Below, one piece after another: positions 26,017 through 33,711 of a DNA stretch of 64,000 nucleotides (position 1 is the first letter of the stretch; every line of letters starts with the position of its first letter). The stretch is taken from positions 372,001 through 436,000 of the forward strand of contig NZ_NGUQ01000007.1 of assembly GCF_002179965.1 (NCBI RefSeq). Reading direction: 5' to 3'. This stretch comes from Pandoraea sp. PE-S2T-3. GTDB taxonomy: Bacteria; Pseudomonadota; Gammaproteobacteria; Burkholderiales; Burkholderiaceae. A model generated the notes under the pieces. It searched no databases. It saw nothing but the letters and a program-made list of their open reading frames with translations, and was not told where the DNA came from. The position numbers and the translations under genes were made by a program.

Positions 26017-26261
26017 TGTGGATAAGTCTGTCGATAACCCGGTGAACAAGCTGTGATTGGCACAGGGACAAGTCTGTGGACAGTCTGGGGATAGTGCAGG
26101 GATAACTACGGGATAAGTCGCCTCATTCGGGTGGATATCGCGTGGATAAGCCGTGAACAAGCTGTGGATAGGCCGTGGATAACCCCGGCATTACCAGTGG
26201 ATTACCTGTGGAGATCCCGGGGTTTTGCGGTGATTAACCTGTGGATACCTGGTGCACAACT
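26017..26261. repeat. About 22 tandem 11-bp DnaA-box-like repeats
   Basis: The 245-bp stretch divides into contiguous units of 11 bp, with three or four units of 12 bp near the left end. The consensus is (T/C)GTGGATAAcc. TGTGGATAA at 26017 is a perfect DnaA box read on the complementary strand. One-mismatch copies lie at 26029, 26141, 26163, 26174 and 26240, and more degenerate ones at 26086, 26097, 26108, 26130, 26196 and 26229. All share one orientation and phase. Confidence 0.85.
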
Positions 26262-26347
26262 CTCGGAAAATCGCCCGCAGATGCCCGCCTGACGGGCATC
26301 TGCATCAGTTTGCCGAAATTCCCTAACGGTTTTGATCCTTCAGAAAA

Positions 26348-27301
26348 TCAGGACGCAAAAGCCTTCGCCAGAAATGCGGTGACGCGAGCGATAGCGTCAT
26401 CGCGCGCTTCCGGCTGCGTTCCCGTGATCGGCACGATATGGGTTTTCGGATTGGTGAACTCGGGGCGCTCGCGCAACGGCAGATTCGGATAGTCAAAGTC
26501 GTGATACGCGCCCGGATACATGTGGAAGGTGATCGGCGCGCCCTTGGCGGTCACGTCCTTCACGAAGGCATCGCACGGCACCGGCTTGGACCAGACGTCG
26601 TCGGCGCCGATCAACACGAGCAACGGGATACGCGTCGACCAGCCGGGCCCTTGTGCCTTCGTGTTGCACCACCCCGGATAGAACGCGACCGCTGCCACGA
26701 AGTCGGGTGGCGTGGGCGCCGTTGATACGGGCGCTGACACCGGCACTTTGCCCGGGCTGCGCGGCCCCACGGAGTACAACACCGTGCCACCGCCGTGCGA
26801 CCAGCCCATCAGCGCGATGCGATCTGGCGCGATCCCCGGCAGTTGCTGCAAATACCGCAACGCGCCGTAGGCATCGCGCGGGCGCTCCACCGACGGTCGA
26901 ACATCCCCGCCACCCCGGCATTCACTGGGCTGCCCGCGCGACGTAAAGCTGTCGACCGCCAGCACCGTATAGCCCTGCGCATTGAATCGCTGGGCCCAAT
27001 CGAGCTCGCGGCTGTCGATCTTGCCCTTGCGCGTGATCATCCCGTTGCAGCCGTGCATGAACACGACCGCAGGCGTCGGCCCGTTGGCGTTGGGCGCACG
27101 AAACAGGTACGCGTCGAGCATCACCGGCTTGCCAGCGTTGTCCGTATCCAGCGAAGGAATGCTGATCTTCTCCTGCGCATGGGCCGTCGCCGACCACGCG
27201 CCCGCCATGCAGGCAAACACCAGTGCACATCGCAAAGCGGCACGCCCCGGCACACCGGCGTGCGTGCCGAGACGCGCAAAAAGCGCAGAACGAAACGTCA
27301 T
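26348..27301 (-). CDS. Exported dienelactone hydrolase family protein
   Basis: This 317-residue alpha/beta-hydrolase has a signal peptide ending near residue 42 (ATAHAQ). The catalytic triad is visible: nucleophile Ser in GWSHGGG, Asp in VLIGADDVW, and His in YPGAYHDFDYP. An HGCNGM oxyanion-type loop sits near residue 82. The length is normal for exported dienelactone hydrolases. The substrate is unknown, probably a small ester or lactone. Its 3' end faces the DnaA-box-like array, 87 bp away. Confidence 0.85.
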   Translation of the reverse strand: MTFRSALFARLGTHAGVPGRAALRCALVFACMAGAWSATAHAQEKISIPSLDTDNAGKPVMLDAYLFRAPNANGPTPAVVFMHGCNGMITRKGKIDSRELDWAQRFNAQGYTVLAVDSFTSRGQPSECRGGGDVRPSVERPRDAYGALRYLQQLPGIAPDRIALMGWSHGGGTVLYSVGPRSPGKVPVSAPVSTAPTPPDFVAAVAFYPGWCNTKAQGPGWSTRIPLLVLIGADDVWSKPVPCDAFVKDVTAKGAPITFHMYPGAYHDFDYPNLPLRERPEFTNPKTHIVPITGTQPEARDDAIARVTAFLAKAFAS

Positions 27302-27572
27302 GATCGGGCGACTCCGTAGCGGTGGTGAATCAGCGTGAATCGAGTATATCCAGCCGAATAACGCCCAAACGTAAGCGCTATTACGCGCGATATTACGAAC
27401 CGTTGCGCCCGGGCCGAGCTAAGCATGTGCAGATCAGAGATAAGGCGTCGCGGAGCAGGCCATTAGAATGTCCTCGGAGACCTAAACAAACCGCGAATCA
27501 AACCCGCTAAGCCAACTCGCCAACCCATCCGTTCCCCACCGGGAACGTCATGTTTATCCGGAGACAATCGAC

Positions 27573-28892
27573 ATGACCGAGAAGACACAGAGCACCGAAG
27601 AGAACGCACAAGCGCCGAAGTGGCGCCTGGAGACGCTGGCCGTGCACGGTGGCTATCGCCCCGACCCGACCACGCGTGCGGTGGCGGTGCCGATCTACCA
27701 GACCGTGGCGTATGCGTTCGACGACACGCAGCATGGCGCCGATCTGTTCGACCTGAAGGTGCCGGGCAACATCTACACCCGCATCATGAACCCGACGCAG
27801 GACGTGCTTGAGCAGCGCGTCGCCGCGCTCGAAGGCGGCATTGCGGCACTGGCCCTCGCCTCGGGTCAGGCGGCCGTCACGTATGCGATCCAGACGATTG
27901 CCGAGGCCGGCGACAACATCGTGGCGGCGAGCGCCCTTTACGGCGGCACCTACAACCTGCTGGCGCACACGCTGCCGCTCTCGGGCATCACCACGCGCTT
28001 TGCCGATCCGCGTGAGCCGGAGTCGTTCGAGCCGCTCATCGACGAGAAGACCAAGGCGATCTTCGCCGAGTCCGTCGGCAACCCGCTGGGCAACGTCACC
28101 GACATCGCCAAGCTGGCGGAAATCGCGCATCGTCACGGCATTCCGCTCATCATCGACAACACCGTGCCGTCGCCGTATCTGCTGCGTCCGTTCGAGCATG
28201 GTGCCGACATCGTCGTGCATTCGCTTACCAAGTATCTGGGCGGGCACGGCACGAGTCTGGGCGGTGCCATCGTCGACTCCGGCAAATTCCCGTGGGCCGA
28301 CCATAAGACACGTTTCAAGCGCCTGAACGAGCCCGATGTGAGCTACCACGGCGTGGTCTACACGGAAGCCTTCGGGCCGGCGGCGTACATCGGCCGTGCG
28401 CGCGTGGTGCCGCTGCGCAACACCGGTGCGGCCATCTCGCCGTTCAACGCTTTCCAGATCCTGCAAGGCATCGAAACGCTGGCCTTGCGGCTGGACCGCA
28501 TCACCGAGAACGCACTGAAGGTGGCACAGTTCCTCAAGAAGCATCCGAAGGTCGAGTGGGTGAACTACGCCGGTTTGCCCGAGCATCCCGACAACGCGCT
28601 CGTGAAGAAGTACCTGTCGGGACGCGGTCCGGGCATCCTGACCTTCGGGGTGAAGGGCGGCCGTGCGGCCGGCGCGTCGTTCCAAGATGCGTTGCAACTC
28701 TTCACGCGGCTCGTGAACATCGGCGACGCCAAGTCGCTGGCCACGCACCCGGCATCGACCACGCACCGCCAGCTCTCGCCGGAGGAATTGCGCAAGGCGG
28801 GTGTGAGCGAAGAAACCGTGCGCCTGTCGATCGGTATCGAACACATCGACGACCTGCTGGCCGATCTGGATCAGGCCCTCGCACGCCTCTGA
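27573..28892 (+). CDS. metY: O-acetylhomoserine sulfhydrylase (aminocarboxypropyltransferase)
   Basis: This 439-residue Cys/Met-metabolism PLP enzyme has the PLP Lys at position 220 (HSLTKYLGGHG), the LASGQAAVTYAI region, the YGGTYNLL loop and the SSG-like HPASTTHRQL motif near the C-terminus. Its length and PIYQTVAYAFDDTQHGADLFDL start fit MetY, which makes homocysteine from O-acetylhomoserine and sulfide. Cystathionine gamma-synthase is a less likely alternative. The gene is monocistronic, with TCCGGAGAC before ATG 27573 and a strong terminator after it. I found no recognisable SAM riboswitch in the 271-bp leader. Confidence 0.9.
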   Translation: MTEKTQSTEENAQAPKWRLETLAVHGGYRPDPTTRAVAVPIYQTVAYAFDDTQHGADLFDLKVPGNIYTRIMNPTQDVLEQRVAALEGGIAALALASGQAAVTYAIQTIAEAGDNIVAASALYGGTYNLLAHTLPLSGITTRFADPREPESFEPLIDEKTKAIFAESVGNPLGNVTDIAKLAEIAHRHGIPLIIDNTVPSPYLLRPFEHGADIVVHSLTKYLGGHGTSLGGAIVDSGKFPWADHKTRFKRLNEPDVSYHGVVYTEAFGPAAYIGRARVVPLRNTGAAISPFNAFQILQGIETLALRLDRITENALKVAQFLKKHPKVEWVNYAGLPEHPDNALVKKYLSGRGPGILTFGVKGGRAAGASFQDALQLFTRLVNIGDAKSLATHPASTTHRQLSPEELRKAGVSEETVRLSIGIEHIDDLLADLDQALARL

Positions 28893-28931
28893 AACGTGGC
28901 TTAGTCACTCCAGCACGTTTCTGCTGATGAA

Positions 28932-28966
28932 ACAACGGGCGCCCCCAGAGGCGCCCGTTGTCATTT
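28932..28966 (+). terminator. Terminator-like hairpin after metY
   Basis: Perfect 12-bp arms (ACAACGGGCGCC / GGCGCCCGTTGT) flank a 6-nt loop and are followed by CATTT, 40 bp after the metY stop. Confidence 0.8.
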
Positions 28967-29150
28967 CAGCGTTACGGTGTGCCGGGCGCCAGTGAAGTGC
29001 CCCTGCAAAGACCTCATTCAAGGCCAATTCTGACGGGGTATCATGCGCGGCAGCCGGTCGGGGGCAGGGATCGGCGACGCCGTCATATGACTGTCACCAA
29101 AACGACATAATTGCAGCGTAGTGTGCTTGCCCATTTCCCAAGGATTGCGC

Positions 29151-30005
29151 ATGGACTATTTGCAAGTGCTGGTGCTCGCGATTGTGCAGGGCGTGGCGGA
29201 GTTGTTGCCCGTTTCAAGCTCTGCGCACGTCATCATGGCCGAGAAGCTGATGGGGCTCGACCCGACCGCCCCCGAGATGACCTTGCTGCTGGTGATGTTG
29301 CACACCGGCACGATGCTGGCGGTGATCGTGTACTTCTGGAAATCGTGGCGCGAGCGTTACTTCTCGTCCCGCCGCGACTTCGTCCACAACGCCAAGCAAG
29401 TGATTGTCGCCACCGCCTTTACCGGCGTGATCGGCATTGCGCTGATGCTGTTCATCGAGAAGGTGCTGATGCGCGGCACGCAGCATTCCGAGATCGAGCA
29501 TCTGTTCGGCAATCTGTACATCATCTCGGCGGGTCTCGCGATGGCGGGCATCCTGATCCTCATCTCGGGCCGCAAACGCCCGCCGATGGGCGACCGTCCG
29601 ATGCGTGCCGCCGACTCCGCGTGGATCGGTGCGGTGCAGGGCGTGTGCCTGCCGTTCCGTGGCTTCTCGCGCTCGGGCTCGACCATTTCGACCGGCATGC
29701 TGCGCGGGCTCGACAAGATTCGTGTCGAAGAATTCAGCTTCGCGCTGGCTGTGGTGCTCACCCCGCCGGTGATCGTCAAGGAAGCGTATCGCCTGTACAA
29801 ATCGGGCGCCACGCAGGCCTTCTCGGGCCACTTCATGACGGTGCTTACGCCGTGTGTCGTGGGCATGGTGTTCAGCTTCTTCGCGGGCCTGATCGCGCTG
29901 CGCTGGCTCTCGCGCTGGCTGGAGCATGGCCGTTGGTACCTGTTCGGCATCTACTGCCTCGTGGCCTCGGCCGTGGTGCTGTTCTCGAGCCAGTACCTGA
30001 GCTGA
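29151..30005 (+). CDS. uppP: Undecaprenyl-diphosphate phosphatase
   Basis: This 284-residue polytopic membrane protein dephosphorylates undecaprenyl-PP to recycle the lipid carrier for peptidoglycan and O-antigen. It has the two BacA/UppP motifs: VQGVAELLPVSSSAHVI near the N-terminus with the catalytic Glu, and CLPFRGFSRSGSTIS with the Arg/Ser cluster. The second motif reads PFRGFSRSG where PGTSRSG is usual, so it belongs to a divergent subgroup. Overproduction of the family gives bacitracin resistance. I chose ATG 29151 after AAGGA. A weak PhoB-box-like sequence lies about 50 bp upstream. Confidence 0.9.
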   Translation: MDYLQVLVLAIVQGVAELLPVSSSAHVIMAEKLMGLDPTAPEMTLLLVMLHTGTMLAVIVYFWKSWRERYFSSRRDFVHNAKQVIVATAFTGVIGIALMLFIEKVLMRGTQHSEIEHLFGNLYIISAGLAMAGILILISGRKRPPMGDRPMRAADSAWIGAVQGVCLPFRGFSRSGSTISTGMLRGLDKIRVEEFSFALAVVLTPPVIVKEAYRLYKSGATQAFSGHFMTVLTPCVVGMVFSFFAGLIALRWLSRWLEHGRWYLFGIYCLVASAVVLFSSQYLS

Positions 30006-30013
30006 TCCGCGCG

Positions 30014-31129
30014 TCAGTCCGCCAGTTCGTACGACGTATTGCGCCCCGCCCCGGGGCCTTTACGCAGCACACCGTGGCCGAGCAATTCGGTAATGTCGCG
30101 CAACGCCGTGTCCGGTGAGCACTTCGCGAGCGCCGCCCATTTGGCGTTCGTGAGCTTGCCCTCGAAGTCGTCGAGCAGTCGATTGAGCACTTTGATCTGA
30201 CGGCCATTGAGCGGCAACGTGGCCCACGCTTGCCACAGATGCGCCTTGCGAAGTACCGCATCAAGCGTTTTGTCGGCTTGCTCGATAGCACGCTCCAGCG
30301 CGTCGTAGAACCACAGCAGCCACGCGGTGACATCTAACGTGCCCGTTTGGGTGCGCTCCAGAATCTCGTAGTAGCCCTTGCGCTCGCGCTGAATCTGCGC
30401 CGACAGACTGTAGAAGCGTTGCGGACTGCCGTCGCCGCGCGCGAGCAGCAGATCGCCGATCGCCCGCGCGATCCGGCCGTTGCCATCGTCAAAGGGATGC
30501 AGCGTCACGAACCAGAAATGGGCGAGGCCTGCTTTGATCAGCGCGAGTTCGTCCGACTCGTGATTCACCCAGCCGAGAAAGCGCGTCATCTCCTCGTCCA
30601 ACCTTGCGGCGGGGGGCGCCTCGAAATGCACGCGCTGCCGGTTGTGCGAACCGGAGACCACCTGCATGGCACCGCTGGCATCGTCGCGCCAGTTCGCCAC
30701 AGCAATGCGCGACATCCCTGAATAACCGGTCGGAAAGAGCGACACATGCCAGCCGAAGAGACGTTCGCGCGTCACCGGCTCGGCGCTACGTTGTGTGGCA
30801 TCGAGAATCATCTCCACGACACCTTCGACATGGCGATCCACGGGTGCCAGTGCGCCGATATCGACACCAAGGCGATGGGCGATGGACGAACGCACCGACG
30901 CCGGATCGAGCTGTTCGCCTTCAATGGCGCTGGTCTTGAGTACGTCCTCGGTCAGCGCCGCCAGACTGGCTTCGTCGCGCAGGGACATCCCGACGTCTGC
31001 CATGCGGCCATACAAGCGCCCCTGCGCGCGACTGACCCGCGCGAGCGGACGCGCCAGTAATGCCATGTCGTAGCGCATTGCCGGCCATTCGGGAGCCTGC
31101 CAGAGATAAAGCCAATCACCGCGTTCCAT
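30014..31129 (-). CDS. Fic family protein with N-terminal inhibitory helix and C-terminal winged HTH
   Basis: This 371-residue Fic protein has an intact active site HPFDDGNGRIAR (residues 211-222), so AMP transfer from ATP to a target hydroxyl is expected. An N-terminal inhibitory motif TSAIEG (residues 66-71, pattern [S/T]xxxE[G/N]) marks it as a class II, self-inhibited Fic. The N-terminal DUF4172-like region and a C-terminal winged-HTH-like segment (LNRLLDDFEGKLTNAKWAALAKCSPDTALRDI) complete it. ATG 31129 lies inside an inverted repeat that recurs 54 bp upstream. No antitoxin gene is adjacent, consistent with intramolecular inhibition. The target is unknown. Confidence 0.92.
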   Translation of the reverse strand: MERGDWLYLWQAPEWPAMRYDMALLARPLARVSRAQGRLYGRMADVGMSLRDEASLAALTEDVLKTSAIEGEQLDPASVRSSIAHRLGVDIGALAPVDRHVEGVVEMILDATQRSAEPVTRERLFGWHVSLFPTGYSGMSRIAVANWRDDASGAMQVVSGSHNRQRVHFEAPPAARLDEEMTRFLGWVNHESDELALIKAGLAHFWFVTLHPFDDGNGRIARAIGDLLLARGDGSPQRFYSLSAQIQRERKGYYEILERTQTGTLDVTAWLLWFYDALERAIEQADKTLDAVLRKAHLWQAWATLPLNGRQIKVLNRLLDDFEGKLTNAKWAALAKCSPDTALRDITELLGHGVLRKGPGAGRNTSYELAD

Positions 31130-31138
31130 GCGGCGATT
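31114..31138. promoter_or_regulatory. Fic inverted repeat 1, over the start codon
   Basis: AATCACCGC-N7-GCGGCGATT has perfect outer bases and one asymmetric position. The spacer GTTCCAT contains the complement of the fic start codon (31127-31129), so a protein bound here would block initiation. Confidence 0.6.
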
Positions 31139-31167
31139 ATGGCGAAGATTCGCCGGAGGGGCAAATC

Positions 31168-31192
31168 AATCACCGCAGATTCTGCGGCGATT
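31168..31192. promoter_or_regulatory. Fic inverted repeat 2, upstream copy
   Basis: This is the same AATCACCGC-N7-GCGGCGATT pattern, here extending to 12-bp arms (AATCACCGCAGA / TCTGCGGCGATT, one mismatch) around one T. It sits exactly 54 bp from copy 1, about five helical turns. A half-site ATTCACCGC follows at 31202. Confidence 0.65.
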
Positions 31193-31217
31193 ACACCCGA
31201 CATTCACCGCAAGCGCG

Positions 31218-32081
31218 TCAAACCAACCCACCGACCACGTTCAGGAACGCCGCGATCATGCGCGATTCACGGCGCTCTGCGAGGCACACCACCACGGTGG
31301 TCGTCTCCACTTTGGCGTCGCTGATCGACACCATTGCCAGCCGCTCATCGGGAATGTGTTCGCGCGCCGACACCGCCGCGATGCCGAGCCCGAGAATCAC
31401 CGCTTCGCGAATCGCCTCGCGGCTGCCGATCTCCATCGAGACGTCCGGCACTACCCCCGCCGAGGCAAGCGCCGCCTCCAGCGCGTGACGCGTCGTCGAC
31501 CCCGGTTCGCGCATCAGCATCGGCTCGCCCGCCAATTCCGCCAGCTTCACACTACGACGGCGCGCAAACCGGTGACCCCGTGGCACCAGCAACACCACCG
31601 GATGCGTACGATACGGCACGGCATGCAGTCGCGCGTCATCCTGAAAACGCGCCAGCACCGCCACATCCGTGCGGTACGCAAGCAGGCCGTCGATCATCTC
31701 CTCCGAGTTGCCCGCACGCATCGAAATGGCAATGCCCGGATAACGCGGCCGAAACGCCGCCACGATCTCCATCGCGTGATGCGGTCCCACCGCACCAAGG
31801 CGTAGCTCCCCCGTTCTCAGCCCGCCATGCTCCTTGAGCAGACCGAGCGCTTCAGCCTCGTCCGCAAAGATGCGCAGGCTCACCGAATACAACGCCTTGC
31901 CCGTGGGCGTCAGCGTCAATCCGCGACCGTGCCGATAGAACAACTCGATGCCGTAAGTCTCTTCGAGCGCGCGAATCTGCGTCGTCATCGTCGGCTGGCT
32001 CACATGCAGCGCCTGCGCCGCACGCGTCACGCTGCCGTGATGCGCCACGGCATGGAACGAACGCAATTGGGTAATCCGCAT
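31218..32081 (-). CDS. LysR regulator of the aminoethylphosphonate-associated type
   Basis: This 287-residue LysR protein has the HTH at residues 3-62 ([37 protein letters not shown]). Its effector domain reads [39 protein letters not shown] and [20 protein letters not shown], which closely match the LysR subfamily linked to 2-aminoethylphosphonate use. It is divergent from an Fe-dependent alcohol dehydrogenase of the phosphonate-associated type, which supports the assignment. Direct repeats ATAGGTT in the gap (32105 and 32118) are candidate operators. Confidence 0.85.
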   Translation of the reverse strand: MRITQLRSFHAVAHHGSVTRAAQALHVSQPTMTTQIRALEETYGIELFYRHGRGLTLTPTGKALYSVSLRIFADEAEALGLLKEHGGLRTGELRLGAVGPHHAMEIVAAFRPRYPGIAISMRAGNSEEMIDGLLAYRTDVAVLARFQDDARLHAVPYRTHPVVLLVPRGHRFARRRSVKLAELAGEPMLMREPGSTTRHALEAALASAGVVPDVSMEIGSREAIREAVILGLGIAAVSAREHIPDERLAMVSISDAKVETTTVVVCLAERRESRMIAAFLNVVGGLV

Positions 32082-32246
32082 CGGTGACGCTCCCGTGACG
32101 AGGTATAGGTTTTACCAATAGGTTGGCGAAAAAATGTGAATTGGAAGTATAGGACGGCGCTCACCATAATCCAGCTCAATCTTTCGCCAACCGTTCGCTT
32201 CGCCGGATGCGAAGCGCCAAACGCGGCATCGTCCCCGCCATCCGCC

Positions 32247-33362
32247 ATGACCGAACGTTCGCGCTCTTCCAGCTTCCCCAGCTTTCACAACCCTGTCGAC
32301 GTCCACTTCGGCGACGGCGCCCTCGCCCAGCTACCGGCCCTCGTCGGCCAGCGCCGTGTCGTGCTGGTCACCATGCCCGAAGCCCGCGCGCTGGGCATGA
32401 CCGGTCAGGTCGAAGCCCTGCTCGGCGGCCAGCTTGCCGGCGTGATCGATCAGGTGAGCCCGAACCCCGACGTGCGCGAACTGGCGCCGATGTACGGCGA
32501 CTTCTGGCGTCGCTACGGACAGTGCGAGGTGATCGTGGCACTCGGTGGCGGCAGCGCGCTCGACACGGCCAAGTTGTTGATGGTCGCCGGTGACGACGAC
32601 CGCTTCAGCACGCTGGTCGATGCGCTCGATGCAGGCGGCACCTTCAACCCTACGCGCACCAAGCGGCTCATCACGATCCCGACGACAGCGGGCACCGGCA
32701 GCGAAGTCACGCCGTGGGCCACGCTCTGGGACCGGCACGTGAAGCGCAAGAAATACTCGCTGCATTTGCCCGAAACGTGGCCCGAAGCCGCCATCGTCGA
32801 TCCCCGGCTCACTCGCTCGCTGCCCCGCTCCGTGACATTGCAAAGCGGTCTCGACGCGCTCTCGCATGCGCTGGAAGCGATCTGGAACGTCAACGCGAAT
32901 CCGATCTCCGACACCTTCGCGGTCACCGCAGCGCGCGACATGATGCGCGTGCTGCCGCAGCTCATGGCGTCACTCGACGATATCGACCTGCGCCGCGCCG
33001 CTGCACTCGCCGCGTTGCAGGCAGGTATGGCGTTCTCGAACACGAAGACGGCCCTCGCCCATTCGATTTCCTACGACATGACCATTCGCCACGGGCTGCC
33101 GCACGGCATTGCGTGCTCGTTCACGCTGCCCGCCGTGATGCGTCTGGCGATCGGCCGGCGCCCGGACCGCGACGCCGTGCTCGCGCAAGTCTTCGACGGC
33201 GATATCGCGGGTGCGCCCGAGACGCTCACGGCCTTCTTGAACGACTTGGGCGTCGCCACCGAATTCGCCGCCTATGGGGTGACCGAGTTGGAGTCGACGG
33301 CAATGATTGCCGCCGCACTCGACGGCCCACGGGGTCGCAACTTTATCGGGGCAATGGCCTGA
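32247..33362 (+). CDS. Iron-containing alcohol dehydrogenase, phosphonoacetaldehyde reductase-like
   Basis: This 371-residue group III alcohol dehydrogenase has the NAD-binding GGGSALDTAK motif and TIPTTAGTGSEVTPWATLWD, followed by KYSLHLPETWPEAAIVDP and SGLDALSHALE, where the metal-binding Asp and His lie. The WATLWD and KYSL stretches point to the phosphonate-associated subfamily rather than to lactaldehyde or butanol dehydrogenases. The partner LysR agrees. A plausible role is reduction of phosphonoacetaldehyde to hydroxyethylphosphonate; no phnW is seen here. ATG 32247 lacks a good ribosome binding site, so the start is less certain. Confidence 0.82.
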   Translation: MTERSRSSSFPSFHNPVDVHFGDGALAQLPALVGQRRVVLVTMPEARALGMTGQVEALLGGQLAGVIDQVSPNPDVRELAPMYGDFWRRYGQCEVIVALGGGSALDTAKLLMVAGDDDRFSTLVDALDAGGTFNPTRTKRLITIPTTAGTGSEVTPWATLWDRHVKRKKYSLHLPETWPEAAIVDPRLTRSLPRSVTLQSGLDALSHALEAIWNVNANPISDTFAVTAARDMMRVLPQLMASLDDIDLRRAAALAALQAGMAFSNTKTALAHSISYDMTIRHGLPHGIACSFTLPAVMRLAIGRRPDRDAVLAQVFDGDIAGAPETLTAFLNDLGVATEFAAYGVTELESTAMIAAALDGPRGRNFIGAMA

Positions 33363-33711
33363 CGGGCCTGCGTCCCACGCTCCACCGCGCGGCACTGAAC
33401 GCATCGCAGGCGCCGGGCGCGGCGAGCCACCGAAGTTTGTCGCTGTCGTACTGAAGCATTGACGTTTCGATGTACCGGCGCGTGGCCGTTTGCAGCGTCG
33501 TTTTACTTGGGTCTGCTTTGGCTTACCTGAGCGTACCTAAGCGTGCCTAGGCATTTCCGAGACTTATCCGCAGTCCCCGCAACAGCCATTATCGAAAAAA
33601 CAGCCGCCGGTCCAACGCGCGGTCACAAGACAACCATGGAGACAGACGCCCCGGCGCAGACCGGAGCGTCGCAGCGCGCCGCCACGGCGCGGCGCATCAA
33701 CAGGAGGCGCA
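33363..33711. other. 349-bp intergenic region with 10-bp periodic sequence
   Basis: The gap between the alcohol dehydrogenase and the MHS transporter contains a 10-bp periodic stretch at 33501-33570 and a purine-rich ribosome binding site (AGGAGG) just before 33712. I see no gene. Confidence 0.6.
33501..33570. repeat. Imperfect 10-bp tandem repeats
   Basis: Consecutive units read TTTTACTTGG, GTCTGCTTTG, GCTTACCTGA, GCGTACCTAA, GCGTGCCTAG, GCATTTCCGA and GACTTATCCG. The middle three share GC(G/T)T(A/G)CCT; the outer ones are degenerate. Confidence 0.45.

Noticed and set aside
26017-26261. Reading the DnaA-box-like array as the chromosomal origin
   Set aside because: No dnaA, dnaN, rpmH, gidA or parAB is near and no clear AT-rich unwinding element adjoins it. 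The label oriC is not supportable from this window.
27302-27572. SAM riboswitch in the metY leader
   Set aside because: I looked for the conserved SAM-I and SAM-II cores and saw none. A covariance-model scan would settle it.
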